A stretch of 64,000 nucleotides of DNA from Brachycybe producta (GCA_036925085.1 JAUPFP010000016.1:2814903-2878902); one strand, 5' to 3'; positions 22,166 to 35,396 are shown, counted from the first letter of the stretch. Translations and numbers: made by a program. The notes: generated by a model from the sequence alone, not told the origin.

Positions 22166-24111
22166 CATGCTGTATGTTTTCTTACCTCTTCAAAATAAAA
22201 AGCGGGGGATACATTTTCTGAAACTAAAAAGAAATTGAAAGTGTGTTAAAAACTACAAGCGTAGCTGAATCACTTAATAGTATTTTTATGTTGATGTATC
22301 TCGAAATAAACTTTTAATATAAACAAATATTAAAAATTGTCTACTTAAAGTTGGGTCATCAGTCTTAAGTTATAGAGCTACCCTTAAAAGTTTTTTTAAA
22401 AAAAAATTAAAGTGTGTCTAATTTCTGCTATTGAAAAACCAAATAACCTGAGTTCAAAGGGCATTCATACTTTAAAAGCAGCTAAAGTTTTTAAGTAATT
22501 GATATAGGTTTTTTTTAAATGTTTTTAAAGTTTCATTTTTAGGTTTCTTATGTTTATGTTATTTAACTTTAATTAATTTTAACCTCTTTCAGCTTTTAAA
22601 GTTTTAATTTTCTTAATCACTCTTAAATGGAGTCTTTATAGAGTGATTAGAAGAAAAAGAAAAATGATTTTAATTGAAACAAATTTAACACAATAATGTT
22701 GAGCTATAAAATAATGCTAAAACATACGCTCACATTAGATCGTTTTCATAAGTTTAAATCAATTATATCATTGTTACATAATAAAAAAAAGTTTTTCAAT
22801 TACATGTTAAATGAAACACATTTTTATTGTTTTGAATAAATTATTTTTTGTTTGCCATTGAAAAACATTGCCAAAGTAAATGTTTTGAAATTTAATTATG
22901 AAAGTAAAAATAGTAAAAATATGATGGCATAAAGAAAACACTGAAAAATATATTCTACTTTATTTGTATGATAAATAGGTTTTTTTTGTGACAATTTAAA
23001 ATTGAAATTCATCTTACATGAAAAATTCTATAATTTAAACATGAGGTTGAATGTAAATCATTCAACGTAATGTTAAAATCTAGATATTTTACAATTATAT
23101 GTAAATTTAAAAAAAATATTTTATTATATTTTCCAATCTGTTATCCTTTTTTTAAACTAAAAATTTAATTTTCAATAAAATGTTGTCAATGTTTTTACAT
23201 TTTCAATAGAAAACATATTTATTTATGAATATTATTATCTCCCATATATGTCCTAACAACATATCAAAATGTAGTTAAAAAAATAAAATTAAATAAATTC
23301 GTAGAAAATTAAAATAATGACTGAATTTTAAAAAAGTTTCCTTCATTTTCCTCGCAATTGAAACCTCGCGCCTGACTCGCGAGAGATACTCGCTATTGCG
23401 ATTCCGCGAGGAAAAACTCGCAATGTCTACAACCGCCTTTACAATAAGCCCTGGTCTACAAGTTAAAAATAAAAACACAACTTGCTACAGACTGACCACT
23501 AAGCCCAGAAAGAGTTCAAACAAAACCTTCTAAAAATTTACTCCAACTTTGTTATCTTCGAACAAAAAAAAAAAACAGAACTTTGTTGGTGGCCAACATT
23601 ATTTAAATGCAACACAACTTATTATAATATTCATAATAAAATCTAATTCATTTTACTTTGAAAAATACATCAACATCTTATCCCCATATTTAAGATTATT
23701 TTGGACACCAATTTGGTATTCTATTTTCTTAGAACTATTTAGAGAAAGAAAAAAAGAAGATTTATTTGATCATTGTTGTCCATGTCTTTTTCTTATTTTT
23801 TCCCACCCGTCGATTTATTCAAGACACCCCGAAAATTGTCTAATAATATTTCATCAATGTTGTTAGTGGGTGAACAACCGTTTTTTCTCAATCGGAATAC
23901 ATAATCGACTTATGTTTATAGCCTAGGCTAAGAAAACAACAACAACAAAAAAAGGACCTTTAGTCCCCTCACCCCATCACCTCACATCTCCCCCAAAAGA
24001 AAGCTTTAACCCTTTGCTTCTTATTCAGAGATGACGCATCCCCACCCTATAACATCTTGAAAACTTGAGACTAGACTGTTTTTTTTATTTATTTATCCCA
24101 GTATGCCCTTA

Positions 24112-24180
24112 GGCGACTGAATAAGCGCTAAACTGAATAAGCGCCAAATTGAACAAATGCCGAACGGAACAAACAGAATA
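24112..24180. repeat. Degenerate CTGAATAAGCGCCAAA tandem repeat
   Basis: Consecutive units read CTGAATAAGCGCTAAA, CTGAATAAGCGCCAAAT, TGAACAAATGCCGAA and AGAATAAGTGCCAAA. The reverse complement of the same motif occurs at 12243-12345, so it is a dispersed repeat rather than a local slippage product. Confidence 0.6.
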
Positions 24181-24232
24181 AGTGCCAAAATTTGACGTTT
24201 ATCCAATTGGCACTTGTTGAAGTTTGTCTATT

Positions 24233-24540
24233 ATACCTCGTACACACCTGATAATTTAAATGCATTTAAATAATAAACGTGTTCTACAGAGCCCTGTGAA
24301 GGACAGACAAACAATATGTCGAATTCAATTTATTCAGTTAATAATCTGAAAATATTGAGTTAATACTTAAATATAATTTATATAAACTATTGACAAAATA
24401 TTGATTTAGTATTTCAATTTTAAAATATTAATAATAAAGTCAATTTTTATTTGGTTTGTATGTCCGTAACTGGATTCCGTATAATTCACCTAAAAACATT
24501 TAATTTGAATTCATTTAATTCATGTGTGTACACGGTATTA
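24233..24540. mobile_element. CGTACACAC-terminus MITE, copy 1
   Basis: It starts TATACCTCGTACACACCTG and ends GTGTGTACACGGTATTA. Inside are GTTCTACAGAGCCCTGTGAA and TGTCCGTAACTGGATTCCGT. Two further copies lie at 25905-26200 and 27134-27434 in the opposite orientation. It is about 308 bp and non-coding. Confidence 0.75.
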
Positions 24541-25904
24541 GTCATTTGTACCAATTGGCGTTTATTCCACCTCCAGTATTATTATTAATATTGGATGGCA
24601 CACATAAAACATCCCATGTTTAAATATTATAATTACTACCTCAAAAATTATAAAAGCCACATAATTAAATTATAAGAAAATATATCGAAACGTAGTTTTA
24701 AACTAATTAGAATAAATTGATAAAAAAAAAACTTCACTAAGTTATTAAATTTTAAATACGAGGTTTTAAAAAATTGTTTCTTATCCAAAAAAAAATTAAC
24801 AACGTTTTTAACATTACTAACTTTTTTTTTGTTTAAATACAATGTATATTTCGATATATTGTTAAGAACTACTCTTAAATTTAAAATGTAGGAAATGTTT
24901 ACAGTTTTTGAGATATTAAATTTTAAAAAATATTGTCAAAAACTTTTAATGTAAAAAAAAACTATCTTGTATCACTTGTATCACAATCATGGTTTTTTTT
25001 ATCTTCTGAAAATTCAGTCATATGTTTAACAATAATTGTGTAATATACATGTTGTTTTTGTAGTTAGCTTTATATTTATACTAATAAGAGACAACTATTA
25101 ATATTGTGTTTTAAATACGCCACCCTGTATATACTTTGACTTTGGTTGTTGGTTTGTTCTTCTGAAACCTATGTTATTTTATTTAATATGGCCTACAGAC
25201 CTACACAAATCTTATTTAGTGGTACCACTTTGTAATATATTACACTGTGGCTGGCTGGTTCCATGCTCTGAAAAGTAACTTCAAAACCCAACCCAATAAA
25301 AAGTTCGATGGTGGCCCAAGTTAGTGCAGAAAAGGGGGAAAAAACTGAAGAATCTTTTTTCTAACCCCACCACAAAAGAAACGAGAATGACTAATGGACT
25401 CGACAGCTCATCAACAAATGAACAACTGGCCCCTTTCTTTCTTTGTCCATCTTTTATAAAATATTTTCACTTGTATCTATAAACATCTATTAAAAAAAGA
25501 ATACGCAAATAATAAATTGCCTGTCTCAACAGAAATTCTACAGTTATTTTTTTTTTCAATGTCAATTCTAGTCTTGAGACAATTAATGATCCATTTTAGA
25601 GGTGAAAGGTGGGCAATTTCTTAAAAAAGAGAAATAAAACAATTCTCGGCAAACATTGATCTTATGAGGCCAACAACTGAGTTTCTTTAGTAAAACCCCC
25701 CACTGTGAAGGGCACAGGTGTGTTTTTTTTCTCTAAACTTTATCCTCAATTGAATCATACACTTTATCAAACAAAACATGTGTTTAAAATGATTCAATTT
25801 TTTTAAAAAAAAATATAATTCAGTCAAAGATTCACGGTAAACGGCTTCTTTTTATAAGTGAGGATGCAACAAAACGACTGGATGTTTGACTTACACCTTA
25901 TCTA

Positions 25905-26225
25905 CATTTGAGCTAACTGCATTCAAGTTTAATTTAAATAAACAGAGTCCAGTTAAGGACATGAACAATATAAAATCAACTTCATTACTTAATATCTGAA
26001 CAAATTGAAATAATAAATCAATGTTACACGAATCCATTATATTGAAATACAAATTTAATATGTTTAAATATTAACTCAATAGATAGAGAGATACTATATG
26101 AATGAAATGAATTCGGTATATTGTTTTTCTTTATCAGGGCTCTGTTGTCTGTAGAACATGTTTAATATTTAAGTGCATTTAACTTTTAGTGTAGATAATA
26201 CCTTGTACACACATGAGTTCATTTA
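25905..26225. mobile_element. CGTACACAC-terminus MITE, copy 2 plus solo end
   Basis: Contains GAGTCCAGTTAAGGACATG and GGGCTCTGTTGTCTGTAGAAC, the internal landmarks of copies 1 and 3. Immediately after it, TACCTTGTACACACATGAG (about 26203-26222) is a terminal repeat of another copy with no body, suggesting a truncated or nested insertion. Confidence 0.68.
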
Positions 26226-27133
26226 CTTATCTAGTTTCTAAAAACTTTTTAACTTTTTCTTTAAAAGTTGTATTCAAAACACAAAATAAATTAATCATAT
26301 ATTTATTTCATGTTTACAACATACAAAAGGTAATTAAGTTTATACAAGTTAATGACCACTTTAAATGTATATAGTACAACCAACACTCTTTATTAGGTCC
26401 GAAGAGCCTGCTCAACAGTTGGCCTCAAGATAAGAAGCATCATGGGAAGCTTTTGCACTCCACTCATGTGGTCGCTTGCCCAACCTCGTTCTAGAATGGC
26501 CCACCTACAAAATTGTATCATTTTAGGCCTACTACAACTGTTTGAGTCACCTGGTGTGGTAGTTGATACCCATTAAACCCACCTACACACATACTAATGA
26601 CATGCACAAAAAATTAAAAAAATCCTCCGGTTTCTAAAGTTAAGTTCATTCACATTAGAAATTTTTACTTAAAATAAAAAAAAATATTTTCTTGTGTATA
26701 ATAATCTTGTCTTAATGATGATCGGGGTTCAATTTTGGGTTCTACGAACCCATGTTTACTTTTTTTTTCATCAACAGTTGTCCATCAAGTGCAGAAGAAG
26801 AAAAAAATATTATAAGGGCGTTGAAGCAAATTCTACAAAAGAAAGTGCAATAACACAAAATATATCTATATAACACAAGGTTTTCCAAATAAAAAAAATG
26901 CCACCTTCAAGTTGAACATAAACCTAATCCCCTCCCTATTTAACAATTTTAATTAATAACACTTTCTGTGAAGTTCATCTTTGAGTCCAACCTCAAATCA
27001 CATTATGAATACTCACGTTTTTATTTAAATTTTTTTTATGGTTCACTGACCAATATTATTTAGAATCACAAAATAATAGAATCCATCATCAAAAATATTG
27101 TAGATTCAGCAATAGACCCTGTCCACACCTGCT

Positions 27134-27434
27134 TATACCTTGTAAACACATGAGTTAAATGAATTCAAATTAAATGTGTTTAAGTGAATTATACGGAATC
27201 CAGTTAAGGACATGAACGAAATAAAAATTGACTTTTATTATTAATATTTTAAATTGAAATACTAAATCAATATTTTGTCAATAGTTTCTATATTATATTT
27301 AAGTATTAACTCAATATTTTGAGATTCTTAACTGAATAAATTGAATTCAATATATTATGTGTATGCCCTTCACGGGGCTCTGTAGAACACAATTATTTAA
27401 ATGCATTTAAATTAACAGGTTTGTATTAGGTATA
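27134..27434. mobile_element. CGTACACAC-terminus MITE, copy 3
   Basis: It starts TATACCTTGTAAACACATGA and ends with TTGTATTAGGTATA. The body contains GGAATCCAGTTAAGGACATG and GGGGCTCTGTAGAAC. It is collinear with copy 2 and inverted relative to copy 1. Confidence 0.72.
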
Positions 27435-29554
27435 AGTTAAATGTATTTAAATGATATGTTTAACATTTTTTTTAATAGATGCTTTGCGATTTTTCGTCCA
27501 AAAAATACACGAAATAAAATGAAAACGATATATTTTAAGTTAGTTTCGTTTTTTTTTTATTTATTTCGTAATTAAATATCGTTAATGGTTTGCGTTCTTC
27601 CAAAACGAAAAAAATTAAAATAAAACACGAAAAATCACATTTTTGGCTACAATTAAAACCTGAAACAAAAAGTACCTATGTGCATTACTAAAACCAGAAA
27701 TCACGATGGTGACAACAAGGGATGGAAATGGCAATAACAGCAAATAAATAAAAAGTCACAATAAACAATTAAATATTATAACTCCTTCCTTCCTGGTGAT
27801 TACATATACTAAATTTCTTCAAAATATTCGATTTGTTCGTTTGAAGTGGGAAAAAATGGCTGGTTTTTTTTACTCAAAATGTCATATAAACACGCATGCG
27901 CGACCTTTTCGTGGTAACAAAATATAAGAAACCTTTTCGTCAGGAAAAAAAAAAATATCGCCATGAGTCTAATGACACTTGTAAAATTAGACTGAAAATA
28001 CGAAATAATTTTAAATATATCGTATTTTTAATGTATTTCGTATTTTCTCACATTTCGTTTTGCAGTGTGCAAAGCATTTAATAGAGAGAATACCAATTTA
28101 GCTAAAACGATATTTAACCAAAGTGAAAACTGCTGAATCAGAATACTTTTTGTGTTAACCGAACTTCAAAATAATTTCTAAAAAAAAAAATTAAATATTA
28201 ATTATTATTAATGAAATTTAAATTTTTAAATTTTAATTAAATAATTTCTAAAACATTTTATAATAAATTTATTTTACTGGGTGTGATCCTATTATTTACT
28301 TGAAATACTATTTGAATAGTATAAAAATAAAATTATGAAAATGGTAATTTTTATGATTAGTTAAAAGTGAAAAAACAAACGAAAAATGACTTATGAAATT
28401 AATTTTCAAAGATATTTGAAACTGAAAAAGGAAATCAATTTTGTAATACCGGTAATAATTTCATGACAAAATCTTTGAAAATAAACTTTTTGTGGCAGCT
28501 TAAAAAAACGCACAATTTCATGTTTTTCTATCTAATGACTCACTTAAAAATGAAAAACAAACAAAAAAAAAAGGTTATACTAATCTAGTTTAACTAGAAA
28601 AATAATTTTTAATGGCAATTTGATTATATTTTTTTGAAAAAAAATGAAAATATAAAGTTTTTAACATACAAATTAACCAATTTAAAAGTGAAAAAAACCT
28701 GGCATAAATGTTTATTTTCAAATATATCATTATCACAAAAACAACATTACAGGATTTTTTTTCCGTTTCTAGTTTTTTAAGTTTACTTTTTAAATTGCTA
28801 CCAGAAAGACTCATTGAACATTTACAAATAAAATTTTCCAGTTACATCAATATATTGACGTCTAGTTGAAAGTTTTGCCTTGAAAACGGATTTTGTTAAT
28901 CCAAATCAATGACATTGAATTAAAAAAAAATATGTTCAAAACTAATCATTAACCAAAAAAAAAAAAAAGAAAGGTATTGATAAAGTATCTGTCATCAAGG
29001 AGAATGACCTGATTTTTGATTTCCTGCTATACAAAAAAAAACTTTGGGCGTTAAATTTTGCACACCTGACAGCTAATACTAACCTAGGTGAGCAAGCTAG
29101 TCTGGAATGTCGTCTTTTTTGGAAACCTGTTTTTATAATTCCATTATTTTTTCAGAACAGTTTTTTTTAATCATCATTCAATATGGGCCTATATTATCTC
29201 TCTCTCTCAACTCTAACTTTCCCACAAAAAAATTGATATTCATCATCACAAAGTTATACACACAAAAATGTACTACAATAACTTCCAAGTGTTTGAAGAA
29301 GTGTGTTTTTACTTTGTGTTTGGTGTGGTGACTCATAGATCTACATCAGTAGACTCAATGGAAAAAGGAGTTCCCCCATCCTCTTAAAAAAAAAGTACTT
29401 ATCCTTTTCTTCTATTAAGCCTATTACCAGTTGTTTAGTCAGAGAAACTCACATAAGAATGATAACAGTAAAGATAACACACAACCTCAACAAATAAGAT
29501 AATACTTAAGAGTCAGGTCTTATTTAAGTTTTTTATTGTTATCTAAAACCCAAA
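27435..29554. other. AT-rich intergenic region, no gene seen
   Basis: No recognisable exon, RNA gene or complete transposon. Poly-A/T runs and fragments resembling inner arms of family A (for example AAATAAACTTTTTGTGGCAG near 28480) occur. Small open frames have no supported homology. Confidence 0.45.
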
Positions 29555-29725
29555 CAAAAAACTTGGACACTTGAACATCATTTTGAATTCTCGCAGAACA
29601 GGGTTCAAATAGATGAAAACCTCAAATATATATAAAAACCCTGTTCTAGTCAAGTAATCTTGAATAAGGATTCAGTCTGCTTAGAGGATTCAAGTTGAGG
29701 TTCAAGTGGTGAAGTTTTCTATTTA
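29555..29725. repeat. CTTGAA-rich inverted repeat, most complete copy
   Basis: The arms ACTTGAACATCATTTTGAAT...AACAGGGTTC and AACCCTGTTCTAGTCAAG...GAGGTTCAAGTGGTGAA are imperfect complements around a TATATATAAAA centre. It is the same family as 6660-6805. Confidence 0.6.
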
Positions 29726-29740
29726 AAATTGGGTCTGAGT

Positions 29741-30537
29741 CAGTGATTCTCAAAGGGTGCGCCGCCATCATGAGTTTTCCTAAGGGTGTCATGAAATTTT
29801 GGATGTTATATAGAATGTGTTAATATAATTTAATATTGTCAAATAAAATTTTAAGGGAAGAACCACACACGCTGAAAAAACCACCAGAAAATAGAAATAA
29901 AAATACAAAATTCTGTGTTTCTTTGCACTCGAAGGTACATGGCGTTTCTCAGGACTTATTTTAGTGCGCATTTGGACACAGATTGTGCACTTGCAATTTC
30001 ATAGTGTGCGTTTGGACAATGAAAAGTGTGCATCCAGAAAAATTAAATAATTATTAGTTAGATTTTTTTTTACTCATTTTGAAATGTTTTTTGCAATAAT
30101 GTTTGATTTTAAGTTAGTCACATCCAGGAGTCAAATAAATTAAGTTCAAACAGGATGTGAAAAATCCATAGTTTGCTTTCTTTATTTCAAATAAGTAAAA
30201 AAAAAAAGTGAAATAATTGAATTATGATTAGCAATTATAATCTATTAATCATAAATTAAAATTGTGTGTGCACTTGGAAAAATTTCTTGCAATAAGCCCG
30301 GGTCAAAATGAAATTCAGTGAATTTTTTTTCAGCATGTATGATTCTTCCCCTTACTCTTGTTTAAAAAAACGTAATTAAGAAAACCCTTCCATTGTATTT
30401 ACGCACTAATCAAATGGTTTACAAAGGGTCTGCTGTGGCACACTAGTTGTGCCATGACTTTTAGTAGTTGTGCCAACAATTTCTCCAGACAAAAAATACT
30501 CTGCCCTGAGCAAAAAAAAAACATTCGAGAACCACTG
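29741..30537. mobile_element. hAT-like element carrying a nested repeat
   Basis: The ends CAGTGATTCTCAAAGGGTG and CGAGAACCACTG are the hAT-type terminal inverted repeats. Subterminal blocks (ATGAGTTTTC, ATTTTGGATG, CAATTTCTCCAGACAAAA) match the shorter copy in NT5DC intron 9. The dispersed repeat at 29954-30260 lies inside. No transposase frame is present and no 8-bp target duplication is visible. Confidence 0.62.
29954..30260. repeat. Dispersed repeat, copy 2 of 2
   Basis: Aligns in direct orientation with 4639-4930, including CAATGAAAAGTGT, CAGGATGTGAAAAATCCATA and TTAATCATAAATTAAA. This copy sits within the hAT-like element. Confidence 0.75.
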
Positions 30538-33500
30538 TTCGAAATCCTAAGAAATATTATCTTCAAAAGACATCATCATTAAAATTTATTTTCTGCTTTT
30601 TTTTAGTGTAGTTTTCTTATATTACAGTTATTCCAGACTGAATTCAGACTTTTGAGTTTAAACAAGAAAAAAATGTCAACTCACAAAAAAAAATTGCCTG
30701 ATTTAAAGTTGTATGATTATGACACATCGGATGGTCAACTAGCAGCTTCCTAAGCCACAGGAAATCTCACGTGTATGGCTCATACACATCATATTGTAGA
30801 AATAAGTACCTTTTTAATAAAATATAAGTACCTTTATTATGAAAAAAAAAACGGAAACTTTTTTAATAATATAATAAATGCCTATCTGACAATGCAGTAT
30901 TATCCAGCTGTATAGTATATAACAAGTGATGCAACCTATTATAACTGATATACGACTTGTTTGAGTAAGACTGCAAACATGTGTAATTTGTGTACATATG
31001 TCAATGAGTAATCTTAATATATAGCCTCTTTCCTACTTTCTACAATTTTGAGAAGAAAATATTATATTAATTTATTCATAATCTTAGTTGTAACTTTTAT
31101 GAAATTTACATTTTTATAAAATTTTGATTTCACTTATATTGGTACTACCATAATACAACGGAAACCGTTTAATACAAAAACGGTTAACAGTAAAAATCGA
31201 ATAACACGAAATATATGTTCAGTTTGGTTCTTTAGAATCTGTTTTTAAAAAACGAAATTTGTTTAACACGAAAAAATAATCTAGTCTCCTTCCATTTTGT
31301 TTTAAACGGTTTTTATCTGTATTTTGATTTTAGCCACATTTGTACTGCTTTAAAAGTGTAATTTCGCTTATATTTTGTATTATTAAAAAATTGCGATTTT
31401 AATTACATCTGTATTGTTATAAAATTTACTGCTAGATGTACATTAATGTCTGTGCTATTTTTGCTTTATCATTCATTTCCATTCATTTGTAAACAAAACT
31501 ATTGAAAAACATCTGATAAACTGTTAAAATTGATAATGATAATAATAACCCTTTTATTAGTATTAATTGAAAAATAGTTAAATTTGCAAAGATAACATAA
31601 TAATTGTAATAATTATAGTTATAAAAAAAATATCACAATTATTAGTCAACAAATGATAATGGCATAGTGTAAGTTAATAGCCATTGCTGCATTTCAGGAA
31701 AGATTTTCTAAAGTTGGCAACTACTCAGTAACTGATTACTCATCGAAAATATTATTCATCATGAGAGATGGTCAGTCGACCTTAAACCCTACAACATTAC
31801 AAACATAGAAAAATTCATTAATAAAAATAATTATTGTCAATAAACACTTATGTGTTTGTGTACCAAACACTATTGGTACCTTATAAGGAGCATTGCTTAA
31901 CAAAATAATATAATAATAATAATAGTAATATTTTGAAGAAGAAAAAAAATTCAAAGTCATAGACCTACACACATTGTTCATAAACCAAATCATCATCAAT
32001 TTGATGAAATAACTATTTAGTTTGAGCAACGTAATATGTAAAAACTGACTCTTGAAAACAAACTAAACTTTCATTAAAAACGTATCTGATTGAATTTGGA
32101 ATTAGATCATTTAGTATACAGTTATACAGTATTTAAGTAACTGTGCTATAACATTACAAAGTAAACCCCCTATTTATGTTAAAATTAATACGATAAGTAC
32201 AGCGGATAATGTTTAACATGAAATGAAAGGGACCAGAACATTTTTCGGGTTAAAAGGAAGAATTTTTATATAGTTATTAACTTATTAATTATGGACCAAA
32301 CTACTGTATGTAAAAAATTATTCCTTTTAACCCAAGAAATATTGTGATCCCTTTCATTTCATGTCAAACATTATTCACTGTCATGCATGATGTAAATTCT
32401 TAACCCCTAAAAAATAAACCCCCAAGTTTATTTATTAATTTAAATATATTTCGTGTTATCCGTTTCACCGTTTTATTTTAAATTTTTATAGACAAATAAC
32501 TGTCACAATTGCTGATGTTTACATGTTATCCAGCTGATATCTAACATTATTTTATGAGTTACAGACAGAAGAACTATTTTATTGATTAATCAATAAAAAA
32601 GAGCCAGTTACTTTTCTTTAACATGATGTTTCCCAATTTTTACAAGAATGAAGAAAAACCAATTGCCACACGTAATTCTATGAAACTCCATTTGAATCGA
32701 TTCCCATACAATATAATTGTATTTTTGTGAACTTGTTTCAATATTTACATTCTAATGAAAATATGAAATTATCAATATTCCATAACAGACAGATCTCAAA
32801 AATGTTGCTGATTTGTTCATTATTTTTTTGATAAAAAATACAAATTTTCGATTTCATTTCAAATTTTTATTTAGATCAAATGTCTCCTTTTTTAACATTT
32901 TTAATTTTAATTTGCATTAATTTCAGCAAAAACTATATAATAAATTATTGTATTTTGTAACTTAAAAATGAAAGTATTAAAAGCCAGTGAATTTGACACA
33001 ACATGTGACAAAAATGAATAAAAAAAAACATTTGAAAAAATTCACGGATTTCAAAAAAATCAAGTGACTTAAAATGTAAGCATTTCTTGTCTAATTAAAA
33101 AGTTACTACTAGATGGTGTTGCAAGCAAATTACAACAAGTCAAAAAAATCCCTGTTAATTAAATAAGTCTGAACTCCATTTTATATTTGGTATTTTTTTC
33201 ATTAGACAAACTTTAGTCTTTTTGGGAGAAGATAAAAGGAGGTACATCGTAATTTTTATAATTATTTAAAATCATTTTCAATTTTTTTTCTTTGGAATAA
33301 TGAAAACACAACTGCTGTTTCATGTTAATTTTTATTAGCAAAAAAAAAACTAACAAAATTAAAATATTTTCAGCTCGTTAATGAAAAAATTAAAAATTCC
33401 AGAATCACTTCCATTAAATAGCTATGGACTATAGCTAGGTGTAAGGAGTATTTTTATGATGACTTTTTAAAAAATAAACTTTTCAAAATATTTTTAAACG

Positions 33501-34430
33501 ACAATCACTGTTAATAAGAAAAAAAAATATGAAATTCAATCATTTTCAACTGCAATAAAAGGTTGAATTTAAAAAATATCATTGCGGAATTCGTTTTGTC
33601 ATCTAATTTTACTCTTCTAGTTTCAAATGAATTTTGAAATTCTTTCACAAATCAATTCATACTGGATTAAAAATCGTTTTGCTGCACCCTCACTACCGCC
33701 AGTCTCCTCTTAAAATCATTTTTAATTTACTGCCATTTTATCTCATATAGTAAAATTTGGGTGACTTAAGTTAGGATGCAATTATGTCATATCATTCTGG
33801 TACACACCAGACACTTTTAATATGAAAAATTGAAAAAAGAAAAGTACAAATTGTGGTTTTTCCAAAAAAAAAAAAAATTGAAAATCTCTTAACACCAGCG
33901 ATAATATGTAATTTTTTGGCGGGCTTCTGAAATTCAACATTTCCGGAACTATCCAATAAGAACGTCCGCTTATCAAAGTTTTAGGATGATGACTCAAAAA
34001 ACATTTAACTAGAAAAATAGCGAATAATACAAAAGTATAGAGACGACAAACGCCCACATTGTTATTATCCCTTAAAAGGAAAATAGTATTTAGAAAGGGG
34101 AGGAGTTTTCTAGTCAGCTTTTTTATGAGGTGGTCAAAATTAAAAGGAAACACAAGTTTCAATCTATAACAGTTACAATAACAACAACTATCGACACCAC
34201 CAAAACTTTACTTTCAACCTATACATATTATTATATATAAATATTAGATTATACATAGTCAACAATAGTGCAAGTACATCTTGTATGTTGTTAGTCTCTC
34301 AACATATAATATATATAGAGAGTAGGTCTTATAGGAAGCAAATCACTTGAAGCAAATGCTTAGGATGAGAGGAGAGTTTCTCTTTTTCTTAAAAAAAAAA
34401 AAGTAGAGGTTAAGGTCAACACTTCTCAGT
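30538..34430. other. Intergenic region upstream of the MMP gene
   Basis: AT-rich, with no gene recognised. At 31160-31340, repeated TTTAATACAAAAACGGTTAA-like and TTTAACACGAAA motifs resemble the pogo-like segment at 3734-4110. TAA-rich microsatellite sequence is near 31905-31935. The 126-codon minus frame at 33782-34162 has no recognisable domain. Confidence 0.45.
32208..32400. mobile_element. Palindromic pogo-like MITE
   Basis: TTTAACATGAAATGAAAGGG at the left and CCCTTTCATTTCATGTCAAA at the right are complements. Inside these, GGGTTAAAAGGAA pairs with TTCCTTTTAACCC. The outer arms match the CATTTCATGTTAAT motif of 3734-4110. It is non-coding. Confidence 0.6.
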
Positions 34431-34434
34431 TCGG

Positions 34435-34442
34435 TATAAAAA
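34435..34442 (+). promoter_or_regulatory. Candidate TATA box for the MMP gene
   Basis: TATAAAAA lies about 410 bp upstream of the MMP start codon, on the coding strand. It is the clearest TATA-like sequence close to the gene, but AT-rich DNA makes chance matches likely, and no initiator could be fixed. Confidence 0.25.
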
Positions 34443-34848
34443 GCATTTCACCAACATTGGCCACGGTCACATCTAGTTAAGATTTCTTACTTCTCTGATG
34501 GTTCTGTTTACTGTGTTTCATTCTAGATCTTGCAAAAGCAAGAAAATCAAGAAAAACTCTCTTGGTCTTGTCAAGTCACATATATAGATTACATGAAACA
34601 TTTTGCAAAGTTGCCAACAAAAATAAGGCACACATATTCACATGTGTTATGATTATTTTTCTTTTTAAATCTTCTATGATTTTCAAATGGATTCTTCACT
34701 TCTGATGTTTATGTGCTGACTAAATACTCCACAATTCCATCATCTCATCAAAACACAATTTATATTTTGCCAAAAAAAAACACACACACAAAAGTCATAA
34801 CATTATTTTTGTATAACTACATATATTAGATTAAGTGTCATCATAATA

Positions 34849-34974
34849 ATGATGATGATGATGAAGATGTCTTTAATGCCGCCAATGCTTAGGTTTCTAC
34901 TTTTATTCTTTTCAATTGGACTCACTTTCAATGTTAGTCATGGAGCTCCAGTACAGTCAACACTTCAAGCAATG
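34849..34974 (+). CDS. MMP: Matrix metalloproteinase, exon 1 (signal peptide)
   Basis: The frame starts with a short Met repeat from an ATG run and encodes a strongly hydrophobic segment (FLLLFFSIGLTF) followed by a small-residue cleavage context (SHGAPV). This is a classic secretory signal peptide and gives 42 residues ending QAM. A consensus donor, ATG|GTAAGA, follows at 34975. The exon ends in phase 0, and the next supported exon (53986) begins in the same phase with the MMP prodomain, so the two join cleanly. Any of several Met codons in the first ten could initiate; the first is taken. On its own this exon could belong to any secreted protein. The assignment rests on phase, spacing and the downstream exons, with no other good acceptor/exon seen between. 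Confidence 0.72.
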
Positions 34975-35040
34975 GTAAGAATTTCTTTAAAAATATATAA
35001 GTTACAAAATAAACTATGTATAAATTATTATTTAAAGTTG

Positions 35041-35396
35041 TTTTATGAACAGCTGATTTTTTTTTAAAATTTTGATTATTCTGAATTTTCAGAGGAGCAA
35101 CACTTAAGGAGAAATTGGAATTGCTTTAGAAAGTAGAACAGTGCTCAGCTGTATATCTCTTGATAGTATTTTCATGCTGATGTTTTAAAATGAACTTTTT
35201 TTTATAAACAGAATTTTAAAAAACAATATCGTCTGCTTTTATATCGTCTGCCTTGTCAAACTGAAATAAAAAAAGTTTATTTTAAATGATATCAACATGA
35301 AAATAACATGAAGTTGATTAAGCAACCCTTCTAGTTTCTAAAACATTTTCAAATTTCTTTTAATTTGGCTGCTGAAAGACAGAATAATCACAGCAA
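35041..35396. mobile_element. Complete palindromic family A element in MMP intron 1
   Basis: It begins TATGAACAGCTGATTTTTTT, then TTGATTATTCTGAATTTTCA. The right arm has GATATCAACATGAAAATAAC, CCTTCTAGTTTCTAAAACAT and ends CTGAAAGACAGAATAATCA. The loop holds ATCGTCTGC repeats. Same family as 15785-16101. Confidence 0.72.

Larger units (their letters stand above)
20591..24232. other. AT-rich intergenic region, no gene seen
   Basis: Contents: the AAATT-rich satellite-like tract at 21290-21560, an AAT microsatellite at 22083-22165, a family A remnant at 22205-22420, and a short CTCGCG-rich palindromic patch at 23350-23425 (CCTCGCAATTG...GATTCCGCGAGG). Open frames at 23275-23478 and 23549-23866 carry no recognisable domain. 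Confidence 0.5.

Noticed and set aside
33782..34162. 126-codon minus-strand open frame near the MMP promoter
   Set aside because: Phe/Leu/Lys-rich translation of AT-rich DNA, no recognisable domain, and interrupted by homopolymer runs.
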